From Proteiniborus ethanoligenes (GTDB lineage: Bacteria; Bacillota; Clostridia; Tissierellales; Proteiniboraceae): a DNA stretch of 64,000 nt. Positions within the stretch are counted from its first letter, which is position 1. Every line of letters starts with the position of its first letter. Shown piece by piece: positions 16,863 to 25,348 of the stretch. Under the pieces are notes generated by a model. The model was not told where the DNA came from, ran no database searches, and was given only the letters and a program-made list of their open reading frames with translations. Location: assembly GCF_900107485.1 (NCBI RefSeq), contig NZ_FNQE01000017.1, positions 1 to 64,000 on the forward strand, in the 5' to 3' direction. The translations under genes and the position numbers were made by a program.

Positions 16863-17387
16863 TTATTTTTTTGTTCGAGTCCTAATTTTAGTCCTGTAAA
16901 AATATATACATATACTAAAAGAATAATCGTAAATTATAAAAGCTAATTGTATTAAGATAAATAATATCCAAGCTGGAAGCTTAAACATTATATCTCCTAG
17001 TAAAACTTTGCTAAATATAGTATATTCAATATAAATAGACAGATTGAATAAGAATAGCTTTATAAGTATTTCTATTAATAACATGTTTATTCTTTCTATT
17101 ATGGATTTTATTATTGCATAATATCCAAAGAAAATTATGTATGGTAATACTATTGTCTTATTTGGAATCATTATAAAGCTCAATAAAGCTGAAGAAATAT
17201 ATACTAAAATAGCAAATTTAGTATTGATTTCTATAACTATTGAAGCAAGAAAAAAAGTGCTCAAGGCAAAAAAGAACAGCCTATTTGTAGGCAGTATTGA
17301 TGACATGTACAGTGATAGTGTTGATAAAAGAGTCACAATACCTCCTATAGCAACTCTCTTTGATTCTCTATTATACATTTTTACCAT
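16863..17387 (-). CDS. Uncharacterised six-helix membrane protein
   Basis: A 174-residue protein that is almost wholly hydrophobic, with about six predicted helices and short basic ends (RTKIRTRTKK). ATG 17387 is chosen because AGGGGG precedes it; a longer reading from 17441 would overlap the upstream J-protein gene by 38 bases without a ribosome binding site. It sits 16 bases after the J-protein gene and just before the ComEC-like hydrolase, so it belongs to the same operon. I do not recognise the family; a small transporter or an assembly factor are both possible. Confidence 0.65.
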   Translation of the reverse strand: MVKMYNRESKRVAIGGIVTLLSTLSLYMSSILPTNRLFFFALSTFFLASIVIEINTKFAILVYISSALLSFIMIPNKTIVLPYIIFFGYYAIIKSIIERINMLLIEILIKLFLFNLSIYIEYTIFSKVLLGDIMFKLPAWILFILIQLAFIIYDYSFSICIYFYRTKIRTRTKK

Positions 17388-17403
17388 AATAGATTTCCCC
17401 CTA

Positions 17404-18018
17404 CTATATGCAGCGTACCAAATCTCCCCCCAGGCATTCACATAAGCAATCGCTACATATTAAGCATTGACATATTTCACAGAATGACGGGTCTCTTCTA
17501 TATCCTCTATTATTCCCTACATTTCTGTAAGCATTTGCTCTGGAAGCTAGGTTGCTTAAGGCTGCCCTATATTCAGTATTAGTAGGGTCTAAATTTACTG
17601 CTAATTGAATATGCTGATAAGCCATATCATACCAGCCACGTCGCAAGAAAATTATTCCTTTTAAAAAGTTCCATTCAGCATTTCTATTTGTAATACCTTC
17701 TAGAATCTGGTCTGCTTGATTAATATGTCCTCTTTCTATATAGGCTCTAACCTGGGCATAAATACTAGAACTACTATTATTATATTGTTGATTGCCCCAA
17801 TTATTACTTTTTTGTCCTCCAGTGTAATTACCTTTGTTTTTTATGAGAAAATCATATGCCTCATTAATCTCTTTAAGCTTTTCTTCTGCTAAGTCTGATA
17901 ACGGATTGTTGGCATATTGGTCTGGATGATATTTTCTCACTAAGCGTTTATATGCAGCCTTTATCTCTTCTTCACTAGCTCCTTCTCCAATTTCTAAAAC
18001 TTCATATGGATTTCTCAT
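17404..18018 (-). CDS. J-domain protein with TPR region and cysteine-rich tail
   Basis: A 204-residue co-chaperone-like protein. The J domain occupies residues 1-65 with the HPD motif at 31-33, which stimulates DnaK ATPase in known members. A TPR-like region follows (about 88-165, for example [22 protein letters not shown]). The last 28 residues are strikingly rich in cysteine: seven Cys within 16 residues ([16 protein letters not shown]) plus one near the end, suggesting metal or cluster binding. It lacks the DnaJ zinc finger and Gly/Phe region. It overlaps the DUF5685 gene by 17 bases and has GGAGG before ATG 18018. Its client is unknown. Confidence 0.82.
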   Translation of the reverse strand: MRNPYEVLEIGEGASEEEIKAAYKRLVRKYHPDQYANNPLSDLAEEKLKEINEAYDFLIKNKGNYTGGQKSNNWGNQQYNNSSSSIYAQVRAYIERGHINQADQILEGITNRNAEWNFLKGIIFLRRGWYDMAYQHIQLAVNLDPTNTEYRAALSNLASRANAYRNVGNNRGYRRDPSFCEICQCLICSDCLCECLGGDLVRCI

Positions 18019-18886
18019 GAAAACATCCTCCTTTTTTTAGTATAGCTTCCATCCTATCTCTAGAGCCCATATATACTATGTTTTCGATAATACCTCTATT
18101 TTTTCTTATATCTAGAACCTCTATACCCTTACCTATACTCTCTAATGACATTATCAAGGAAAATTCTATAGATTCTAATATTCTTTTTTTAAAATCACCT
18201 ATTTCTTCATCTTTACCGTATTTGTATTGAAGCAATATTGGATTATAGCTATTATTTATTATATCTGACTCTAGGTCATCAAAGGCATCTAAAATATATA
18301 TCCATCTCCCCAAATTATATCCTATCCATTTAAGAGATCTTTCGATTTTCTTATTTTCTATATAATCTGGCACTGATATTTCTTCCATCAATTTCCCAAA
18401 TATATCTGCTATTTCATCAACTTTATTGCATTTGCTTTTTTCTAACATGATGAGTTTGTTTAAATACTCTCTTATAGACTCTGCCTTTCTCCCAAAGGTT
18501 TTATTTGCTTTACTAAGTGGAGATAAATAAGGAATAGTCCCTATTAAAGATTTAATAGCACCTTCATCCTTCCAGTCATCTTGCAATTTATGATATGTAA
18601 GTATAATGCTCATGTTTGAAGCATAGAGAAGTGCTCTATTTGTATTAACAATATATTTCTTTTTAAAAGGATTGGCAATGCAGCCTTCTCTAGTTATCTT
18701 TTCTTTATTCTCATCTATTGATGACAATACTAATGCTAAGAAAGTTAAATCATAGTTTAAACCGAGTCTTACTATTTGATTAAATTTTTTGCCAAGCGTT
18801 TTGCAAAGACCGCAGTAATAGGCTTTAAACATATCATATTCTCTTACTTTTAATTCGCTTTTATATGGGATTATATATCCAAACAA
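18002..18886 (-). CDS. DUF5685 family protein
   Basis: A 294-residue mostly helical protein of DUF5685. It opens with the family pattern [18 protein letters not shown] and a CxxC pair at C25 and C28 ([13 protein letters not shown]); further Cys at about 69 and a D-rich helix DAFDDLESD lie downstream. It starts at TTG 18886 behind GAGTG. It heads the operon DUF5685 - J-protein - membrane protein - ComEC-like hydrolase - DUF3006. Function is unknown; the CxxC pair and the Cys-rich J-protein next door suggest metal or thiol chemistry. Confidence 0.78.
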   Translation of the reverse strand: MFGYIIPYKSELKVREYDMFKAYYCGLCKTLGKKFNQIVRLGLNYDLTFLALVLSSIDENKEKITREGCIANPFKKKYIVNTNRALLYASNMSIILTYHKLQDDWKDEGAIKSLIGTIPYLSPLSKANKTFGRKAESIREYLNKLIMLEKSKCNKVDEIADIFGKLMEEISVPDYIENKKIERSLKWIGYNLGRWIYILDAFDDLESDIINNSYNPILLQYKYGKDEEIGDFKKRILESIEFSLIMSLESIGKGIEVLDIRKNRGIIENIVYMGSRDRMEAILKKGGCFHEKSI

Positions 18887-18982
18887 TAATTTTCACTCTT
18901 TCACAGTTAGTTAAAGTACATATTTCTATTTTAAGTTAAAGATAAATATATATCAATACAATTTGGAATTCTAGTCTTCAAA

Positions 18983-19062
18983 AAACAATAGATCCTTCGA
19001 TACTACTTAGGATGAAATTAAAATATCACCCTAAGAAAAACCTAGTTACGAAGGATCCTTGA
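18983..19062. repeat. Palindromic GATCCTTCG-type repeat element
   Basis: Two inverted copies of a short unit face each other. The plus-strand copy begins GATCCTTCG at 18991 and runs through CTTAGGATGA; the inverted copy ends CGAAGGATC at 19049-19057, with TCACCCTAAG as its inner part. The whole can fold as one long interrupted stem. Units of the GATCCTTCG...CTCAGGATGA kind occur scattered in many Firmicutes genomes. It lies between the DUF4015 and DUF5685 genes and may act as the terminator of the former. Confidence 0.6.
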
Positions 19063-19074
19063 ATAATTGACTAT

Positions 19075-20892
19075 TTAGTTAGAAGACTCCTCTTCAGCAT
19101 GGGTTAGTTTAATTTCAGGTCTTTTAACCTTCCATATACTGTTTTCTTTTACAAGCTTCCATATATGGTCTTCATTTATAGCTTTTAATTCTTTTTCTTC
19201 AGTCTTTGAACTGTATTCGTAGGATACTTTAATCTCTGCATTATTATCATCAATTAAGCTGTATTCCTTTACTTCAAACTTTATTAGCTTTAAGTTTAAT
19301 GCTTCAACAATATTTTTGAACTCTTCATAGCTATAAGGTCTATCTTTTACTGGTGTTAATAGGTACATCTTAGAATATACCTTGTTTTTCTCAGAATTTA
19401 GATAGTCTTTTAGAACACTATCAGGTGTTCTACCTATTAAATCTTTCTCCTTATCTTGTCTTTTATCTGGAGTAACTATATTATTTTCTGCTTCTAAAGG
19501 AAAATATGCTAATGGATCATAGGTATTACTTGCATTCCAAACTAGGTATTCATTTATTCCAAGCTCTTTCCCAGCTATTATTTGCTCTCTTATTTCCTTC
19601 GGATTGTACTTAATATGGCCTTTAATCCACGGAGCTGTAAAACCTTGTATCCAAGGTCTAATTATTGGAGGATTCTCTAAAGAAGCATTTCTCTCAATAG
19701 CTTCTTTGAGTGCCCCAGATAATACTCCATAAGGTTCTTGATCTGGTACAGCATATCCGTACCAACCTGGGCCATAGTGGCTTGGATATATCATAGGGCA
19801 CATGTAATCAATACTTTTAGCCATCTTTCTCCAAGTTTGTCCAATGTCTTCAGGCCTATCATCCCAAGATTTTGTTATTACTCCAAAAACATCTGCCGCA
19901 AGATTAACTTTATATGGCTCTAATTCTTTTTTTGCATATTCAAGAAAATCTTCTACGGCCTCATCCTTAGCTCTTCCTTCTCTACCAGGAAACTCAGTTA
20001 TAGGATTATATGACTTTGCATTGTCTGGGAAACGTATATAGTCAAATTGAATTTCTTTAAATCCGTTCAATACTGCTTCTTTAGCAATAGCTATATTGTA
20101 ATCCCAAACAAATTTATCAAATGGGTTTACCCAAGCTACACCCTTATTATCTCTCCAAACACCGCCTGCTTTTAACTGTATAGCATGGTCTGTTCTATGA
20201 CTAGCAAAATTTTTATCTTTAAAAGTTACTATCCTAGCTATAGGGTAAATATCATACTCCTTTAACAAGTCCATAAGAGCTTTAATATCTTTTATTCTAG
20301 CACTTTTATTGGCTTCTACCTCTTCAACTATTTGTATTTCACTTTTATATGTCATTAGTCCATCATCGTCTTTAACATCAATTACTAATGAATTTATTTC
20401 AGTAGCTACTGCAATTCCAAGTATTTTTTCAAATTTATTAAGCTTATCTACTTTACCCTTTAGTTCACTAATTTTAGTGCTATCATTATTATTAAGAGCC
20501 TTTGAATATTCTGCATATATTTCTACATTGGCTTTGTCTACAGTCATACCTGCCACATTTCCTGTTACAAATAGTCCCTTTGCCTCTGTTTTTTCAATTT
20601 CCCTTTCATCCTCTAAGGGTAGCAAGGGTACATAAAACTTTCCTAGTTCTTGTTTTCTTTGTTCCTCTAAAGCTTTTCTTTCTTCAATCTTTTTTTCAAG
20701 CTCTATTTTTCTTATTTCTTCTTCAGATAGTTGATTGCTGCCTTCATCTTGTTTATTTTTATCCACATCTGTAGTATCTGCTTGTACAACTTTGTCACCT
20801 ATAGGATTCTTTCCTCCTTGGCAGCCTGTAATTAATAATGATAACGTTAATACAGTTACAATCATAATTGAAACAATTGGATATTTTTTCAT
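19075..20892 (-). CDS. Lipoprotein with DUF4015 putative glycoside hydrolase domain
   Basis: A 605-residue exported lipoprotein (hydrophobic 5-22, lipobox LLITGC with Cys24). A charged coiled-coil segment follows (about 48-90), then the DUF4015 barrel (about 110-440) with LFVTGNVAGM, the family motif EIQFDYIRFPDN and ADVFGVITKSWDD; the Asp of FDYIRFPD is the likely active-site acid. The last 120 residues are a separate domain of mixed strands. It probably cuts or binds a cell-surface or environmental polysaccharide; the substrate is not known. It is monocistronic. The putative ribosome binding site GGAGG is rather far (12 bases) from ATG 20892. Confidence 0.82.
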   Translation of the reverse strand: MKKYPIVSIMIVTVLTLSLLITGCQGGKNPIGDKVVQADTTDVDKNKQDEGSNQLSEEEIRKIELEKKIEERKALEEQRKQELGKFYVPLLPLEDEREIEKTEAKGLFVTGNVAGMTVDKANVEIYAEYSKALNNNDSTKISELKGKVDKLNKFEKILGIAVATEINSLVIDVKDDDGLMTYKSEIQIVEEVEANKSARIKDIKALMDLLKEYDIYPIARIVTFKDKNFASHRTDHAIQLKAGGVWRDNKGVAWVNPFDKFVWDYNIAIAKEAVLNGFKEIQFDYIRFPDNAKSYNPITEFPGREGRAKDEAVEDFLEYAKKELEPYKVNLAADVFGVITKSWDDRPEDIGQTWRKMAKSIDYMCPMIYPSHYGPGWYGYAVPDQEPYGVLSGALKEAIERNASLENPPIIRPWIQGFTAPWIKGHIKYNPKEIREQIIAGKELGINEYLVWNASNTYDPLAYFPLEAENNIVTPDKRQDKEKDLIGRTPDSVLKDYLNSEKNKVYSKMYLLTPVKDRPYSYEEFKNIVEALNLKLIKFEVKEYSLIDDNNAEIKVSYEYSSKTEEKELKAINEDHIWKLVKENSIWKVKRPEIKLTHAEEESSN

Positions 20893-21016
20893 AAGTTAGT
20901 ACGACCTCCGCTATAATATTTTATTGTCTATTATATTCAACTATTAATCATATAATATTTATTTTACCTTATCTTTCTTATATAAGCTATTACAACACTA
21001 TTACATTTGCTTAATT

Positions 21017-21475
21017 TTATCTTCTATATTCTGCCATGCCCTTATTAGCTAATGCGTCTGCAAGCTCATTAAGCTCTACACCACTATGCCCCTTTACCTT
21101 TATAAATTTAACACTCTGAAATTCATTGACTAAATCAATCAATCTAACCCATAAGTCCTTGTTTTCAACAGGCTCTTTTTTAGAATTTAGCCATCCGTTT
21201 TTCTGCCACTTCTCATACCATTTTTGATTAAAGCAATTACATAAATATGCTGAATCTGTATATATCTCAATAGGTATGTCCTTCTTTTTAAGAGCCTCTA
21301 GAGCTTTGATGCACGCCTTAAGCTCCATTCTATTGTTGGTAGTGTTCACTTCTCCACCGTAGATTTCCTTTTTATTATCCTTATATATAAGCACCGCTCC
21401 ATATCCACCAATATTTTCATCATGTTGATTCCCAGAACAAGCACCATCTGTATAAATGATTATTTTATTATCCAT
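21017..21475 (-). CDS. rnhA: Ribonuclease H (RNase HI)
   Basis: A 152-residue RNase HI that removes RNA from RNA-DNA hybrids. All four catalytic acids are visible: Asp in IYTDGACSGN, Glu in NNRMELKA, Asp in IYTDSAYL and Asp in NELADALAN. The basic handle KWYEKWQKNGW is present, so the enzyme is of the E. coli type. ATG 21475 with GGGGT is preferred over TTG 21490. It lies 22 bases after the YdbC-type gene and may be cotranscribed with it. Confidence 0.95.
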   Translation of the reverse strand: MDNKIIIYTDGACSGNQHDENIGGYGAVLIYKDNKKEIYGGEVNTTNNRMELKACIKALEALKKKDIPIEIYTDSAYLCNCFNQKWYEKWQKNGWLNSKKEPVENKDLWVRLIDLVNEFQSVKFIKVKGHSGVELNELADALANKGMAEYRR

Positions 21476-21496
21476 TCTACCCCATCCCAATATTAA

Positions 21497-21718
21497 TTAT
21501 AGTTTGATTTTATTTAGAGTATCCCTCAAGCTAATCAATTCATCTTTAGTTAAGGTTATTCCCTTCCCCATTTTTTCTTTATTAGGTGACCAATCTCTTA
21601 AATCGTATTTAGCTTCTCTATCATTCCAGCTTATTAAATTAAGCTCTTTTGTCCAACCTTTTGCTGATTCTGATATTACGGATATCTCCTCAACAATGTT
21701 AAATTTAATCTCTCCCAT
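21497..21718 (-). CDS. YdbC/PC4-like single-stranded nucleic acid-binding protein
   Basis: A 73-residue protein that matches the YdbC branch of the PC4/p15 fold: beta-rich, with WTKELNLISWNDREAKYDLRDW (residues 22-43; the shared motif is DLRDWSP) and a C-terminal helix LTKDELISLRDTLNKI. Such proteins bind single-stranded DNA or RNA as dimers. Gene pairing with RNase H fits a role around R-loops or single-stranded nucleic acid, which is my inference. GGAGG precedes ATG 21718. Confidence 0.82.
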   Translation of the reverse strand: MGEIKFNIVEEISVISESAKGWTKELNLISWNDREAKYDLRDWSPNKEKMGKGITLTKDELISLRDTLNKIKL

Positions 21719-21749
21719 AACCCGTTCCTCCTTACAATAATAATTTTAT

Positions 21750-21779
21750 TTGTCCATTTATGTTTTATTATACTATAAT
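21750..21779 (+). promoter_or_regulatory. Candidate promoter of the 159-residue protein gene
   Basis: TTGTCC (21750-21755) and TATAAT (21774-21779) are 18 bases apart on the plus strand, about 90 bases before the coding start at 21868. Confidence 0.45.
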
Positions 21780-21867
21780 AATTGATATAATGTATTAGAA
21801 TTATTTCATTATACATAAAGTAAAATATGTTAATAGCATATTTAAAAATCTATAGAGGTGTGAGAAT

Positions 21868-22347
21868 ATGAAAAAAGTTAATTCAATTAATAAAAAAGCT
21901 ATTATTATTTTTCCAATAATACTTGCATTGGTCTTAACCTCATTGGGACCTCTAGCTTTATTAGACAGAAGTAACAAAAATGAAGCGCCAGAATCCCAGC
22001 CTGAAAATGTAAACATTGAAGATTTAGTCTATGACGAAACTGCCCTTAAAATAATAGATATCCATAAAAATCCTGAAAATTATAATGAAAAACTAGAAAC
22101 CTTAGAGGTTCAGTTTTTCGAGTTTGAAGATGGGTATTCTGTTGGTATAGAATATTTTTTTGAAGGTGGGGATTCTCTGCTGTTTGATTTGCCCGCAGAT
22201 TTTAATAATGCTAATCTTCCAGATGATATACAAAACTTTGATTGGATTGAGGTAACTGGTAAAATAAAACTAATAAAAGAAGCACATGATGACCATTTTC
22301 ATCCAATCCCAATTATATATATTTCAGAGGTTAAAGCCTTAAAATAA
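21868..22347 (+). CDS. Uncharacterised membrane-anchored protein with an OB-like C-terminal domain
   Basis: A 159-residue protein with one N-terminal hydrophobic helix (about 11-32), an acidic linker and a globular domain (about 60-159). The domain has the look of small OB-like modules seen at the end of TIGR03943/DUF1980 proteins (KIIDIHKNPENYNEKLETLEV near its start, DWIEVTGKI and PIIYISEVKAL at its end), with a histidine cluster HDDHFHP that might hold a metal. The resemblance is moderate. GAGGTG lies before ATG 21868. It is a single plus-strand gene. Confidence 0.6.
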   Translation: MKKVNSINKKAIIIFPIILALVLTSLGPLALLDRSNKNEAPESQPENVNIEDLVYDETALKIIDIHKNPENYNEKLETLEVQFFEFEDGYSVGIEYFFEGGDSLLFDLPADFNNANLPDDIQNFDWIEVTGKIKLIKEAHDDHFHPIPIIYISEVKALK

Positions 22348-22390
22348 ATCATGTAATCATTTGTTTTATTTTGACTAAACTTATATTAAA

Positions 22391-22424
22391 GCAAAAAACC
22401 GAAGTAATCCAACGGTTTTTTTGC
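22391..22424. terminator. Bidirectional terminator
   Basis: GCAAAAAACCG and CGGTTTTTTTGC flank an eleven-base loop. It separates the plus-strand 159-residue gene from the convergent methyltransferase gene. Confidence 0.8.
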
Positions 22425-22442
22425 TAACTATTTCTTATTATT

Positions 22443-23624
22443 TTATAGCTTACTCTTAAGATGTTTCTTTAGCTTTTCTCCCAAGGACTCTTCTATATAA
22501 ATCTCTTCTAGCCCCCAAAATTTTTTAAAATCTAGATATTGAGCTATGGCTTCTTTATTTGGATTGTTAGTTTTTATTCCCCTAATAAGTATATTTTTAG
22601 GTGTATGCTCCATATCAATAAATTCTAATAGCTGTGTAGAATACCCTAATATCTCTAATACATTTGCCCTGATACTATCTGTTATTAGTGAAGAAAGCTT
22701 CTCTTTTATTATTCCATGCTTCTCCATTGGTATCATAATAGGATTGTGTATAAGTTTAAATATCTCATGCTGACAGCATGGTACTGAAAGTATTGCTTGT
22801 GCATCCCAGTTCACAGCCTTAACTATAGCAGCATCAGTAGCCGTATCACAGGCGTGAAGAGTAACTACCATATCTACTTTTTCAAAGCCCTGATAATCTT
22901 TAATATCACCATGTATAAACTTTAATCTATTATAATCAAGATCTTCAGCTACTCTATTACAAAAATCTATTACATCTTGCTTTAAATCCAATCCTACTAT
23001 ATTTACATCTAAGCCTAATATATCTATTAAGTAATGATATAATGCAAAAGTCAAGTAGGATTTCCCGCATCCAAAGTCAACAATATTAAGAGTTTTTTCT
23101 GTTTTAATCTTTGGAATAATATCTGCAACCATTTCTAAAAATCTATTGATTTGTCTAAATTTATCATATTTTTTTGAAAAGACCTTTCCTTTTTCGTTCA
23201 TTACACCAAGTCTTATAAGAAAATCACATTTATCCCCTTCATCAATAATATATGTTTTCTTTCTATTATGGCTAAGATCTATACTCTCCCTCGTAGGCTT
23301 CTTTTTTAAAATAGTCTCTTTTCCTTTTTTACTGATTAAGATTTGATAATCTGCCTCTATGGTGAATATCATGCCCTGTTTAAAATATTCATCCAATAAT
23401 TTTACTATTTCTTCTATGGCTTCTAAATTATCTAAGTTTTTATGAATAACCTTGCTATTGTATTCATAAGTAAATTGAAGCTTTTTATCTTCTTTTATCA
23501 TTACTGGTTTTATATTTACCTTATTAAATAAAGCCTCATTTTTCTTTTTTGTATTACTAAGGACTCCATAAATAAGCCTTTCTTTTATTATTATATCTTC
23601 AAGTAATAAAGCTATATTTTCCAC
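22443..23624 (-). CDS. SAM-dependent methyltransferase (Methyltransf_32-like, probable RNA target)
   Basis: A 393-residue protein. The N-terminal 150 residues have no recognised motif, and a class I Rossmann methyltransferase follows: motif I VDFGCGKSYLTFAL (about 184-197), acidic motif NIVGLDLK, VVTLHACDTATDAAI (about 257-271) and SVPCCQHE (about 282-289). The DTATD and PCCQHE pieces are typical of the Methyltransf_32/GSTCD-like group, several members of which modify RNA. It starts at GTG 23624 after GGGAG. It ends an operon rtcB - cca - DUF1294 - this gene, which supports an RNA substrate. Confidence 0.75.
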   Translation of the reverse strand: MENIALLLEDIIIKERLIYGVLSNTKKKNEALFNKVNIKPVMIKEDKKLQFTYEYNSKVIHKNLDNLEAIEEIVKLLDEYFKQGMIFTIEADYQILISKKGKETILKKKPTRESIDLSHNRKKTYIIDEGDKCDFLIRLGVMNEKGKVFSKKYDKFRQINRFLEMVADIIPKIKTEKTLNIVDFGCGKSYLTFALYHYLIDILGLDVNIVGLDLKQDVIDFCNRVAEDLDYNRLKFIHGDIKDYQGFEKVDMVVTLHACDTATDAAIVKAVNWDAQAILSVPCCQHEIFKLIHNPIMIPMEKHGIIKEKLSSLITDSIRANVLEILGYSTQLLEFIDMEHTPKNILIRGIKTNNPNKEAIAQYLDFKKFWGLEEIYIEESLGEKLKKHLKSKL

Positions 23625-23650
23625 TATAATCTCTCCCTAAGCTTCATCAA

Positions 23651-23962
23651 TTATTTGTTTAAATATACTCCTATTATTGTAATCATTATCCTGTTTAATA
23701 TGTAAATAGCAGGAACTCCAATATAAAACTTTTTCTTTTTAGTTTTATGGTTAAAAAACACCATCCCTATTAGTACGCCTATGGCTCCTCCAAGGAATGA
23801 TAAGACTATTAATGTAGCCTCTCTAACTCTCCAATCACCTTTTTTAGCCTTTGATTTATCCAGTCCTACAACTACAAAGGAAATTAAGCTTATTACAATT
23901 ATATAAACCGTAAAAGCTATTTCTATTTCTGAAAAATTACTTAAAAAGTCAGATGCTATCAT
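23651..23962 (-). CDS. DUF1294 small membrane protein
   Basis: A 103-residue protein of DUF1294 with three predicted helices. The family signature VVGLDKSKAKKGDWRVREATL (first 20 residues from about 31; key residues D, K, RVRE) and GGAIGVLIGMVFFNHKTKK are clear. It overlaps the end of the cca gene by 14 bases, implying coupled translation, and precedes the methyltransferase by 26 bases. The function of the family is unknown; some larger relatives are fused to a cold-shock domain, hinting at a link with RNA. Confidence 0.85.
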   Translation of the reverse strand: MIASDFLSNFSEIEIAFTVYIIVISLISFVVVGLDKSKAKKGDWRVREATLIVLSFLGGAIGVLIGMVFFNHKTKKKKFYIGVPAIYILNRIMITIIGVYLNK

Positions 23963-25316
23963 TATTTGTCTCCTCCCTTATTTCTAATATTTTCTCTTTT
24001 GCAAGTTTTATTAGATTTTCTTCATTGTTCCCCTCTGGGTTTTCTAGTACAAGCTCTAAAAGATAATAAAGTATGTCCCCTATTTCTTTGCCTTGGGATA
24101 TACCTAGGCTCATAATATGGTATCCATTAATAGCTAAATCCTTTACAGTCATAGGCTCTTTTTGATTGATTACCCTTTCACATTCAGCCCTTAAAAATTC
24201 TATTTTTGAAAAATCATGGGGAGGCGTAGAGCCTTTTATATCTGCAATTTGCAGCTTAAATAATCTATCTAGGTTCTCTATGCCAACCTTGTTTATAAAT
24301 TTTTTGATGCTCTTTTCCCTTAAAAAATCATATCTTGACATGTGTTCTGTAACAAGAAGCTTTACTATAAATATTGTCTTGTTATCAAACTTTAATCTTT
24401 CCAAAATAGCTTCTGCCATTTCGGCACTCTTTTTATGATGTCCATAAAAATGTCCCTTACCATTTTCATCTATTGAAAAGCATTGTGGCTTTCCAATGTC
24501 ATGAAGTAAAGCAGCAAGTCTTAATACTATGTCCTGGTCTATATTATCTAGGACTTCCATTATATGATTAAAAACATCTTTATCATGATTAGGATTTTTT
24601 TGTTCAAAGCCAACACTCTCTATTAATTCTGGTATTATATAATCCATTAGCCCAAGTGATATTAGCTCTCTTATTCCATCAGATGGTTTGTCAGTTAAAA
24701 GTATCTTTAATAGTTCCTCTCTTATTCTTTCCTTACTTATGTTATTAAGAAGGCTTTTATTGTTGGTCATGGCTAATGCTGTGTCTTTATCAATATTAAA
24801 CTGGAGTTGGGCAGAAAATCTCACTCCTCGAATAATTCGCAGTGCATCCTCGTTAAAACGTTCATTTGGATTACCTACACTTCTTACTAGTTTATTGTTT
24901 AAATCCTGTATTCCATGAAAGCAATCAATAAGTCCATCTTCTTCATTATAAGCAAGTGCATTTATTGTAAAGTCTCTTCGTTTTAGATCCTCATATATAT
25001 TATTTGTAAACTCTACTTCACCAGGTCTCCTATTATCAATATAATCTTTATCCTTTCTAAAGGTTGTGATTTCAAAGCTCTTATGGTTTACTATTAGAGT
25101 CAGAGTCCCATGCTTTATACCTGTTGGTATTATGGTGTGCTTATTGAAAATTTTCGTCATATCCTCTGGCTTTGCATCAGTGCATATATCCCAATCACTA
25201 GGTTTTTTACCTAGTAGTATATCTCTAACACAGCCACCTACTATATACCCTGAAAATCCATTGCTCTTCAGTTCATCAAATATTATATTTATTTCATTTG
25301 GAAGTATCCACTTCAT
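23949..25316 (-). CDS. cca: CCA tRNA nucleotidyltransferase
   Basis: A 455-residue class II CCA-adding enzyme, which builds or repairs the CCA end of tRNA from CTP and ATP without a template. The head has GGCVRD (27-32) and the metal-binding pair DWD (D41, D43). The neck carries RRDFTINALAY and RIIRGVRFSAQ, and the amino acid template for base choice is expected near EDALRIIR. The C-terminal half contains an HD domain with LLHDIGKP (about 265-272). It is the second gene of the rtcB operon (32-base gap). GGTGG precedes ATG 25316. Confidence 0.96.
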   Translation of the reverse strand: MKWILPNEINIIFDELKSNGFSGYIVGGCVRDILLGKKPSDWDICTDAKPEDMTKIFNKHTIIPTGIKHGTLTLIVNHKSFEITTFRKDKDYIDNRRPGEVEFTNNIYEDLKRRDFTINALAYNEEDGLIDCFHGIQDLNNKLVRSVGNPNERFNEDALRIIRGVRFSAQLQFNIDKDTALAMTNNKSLLNNISKERIREELLKILLTDKPSDGIRELISLGLMDYIIPELIESVGFEQKNPNHDKDVFNHIMEVLDNIDQDIVLRLAALLHDIGKPQCFSIDENGKGHFYGHHKKSAEMAEAILERLKFDNKTIFIVKLLVTEHMSRYDFLREKSIKKFINKVGIENLDRLFKLQIADIKGSTPPHDFSKIEFLRAECERVINQKEPMTVKDLAINGYHIMSLGISQGKEIGDILYYLLELVLENPEGNNEENLIKLAKEKILEIREETNNDSI

Positions 25317-25348
25317 GTACTATCCACCAGCTTTTCTCTAATTTAACT

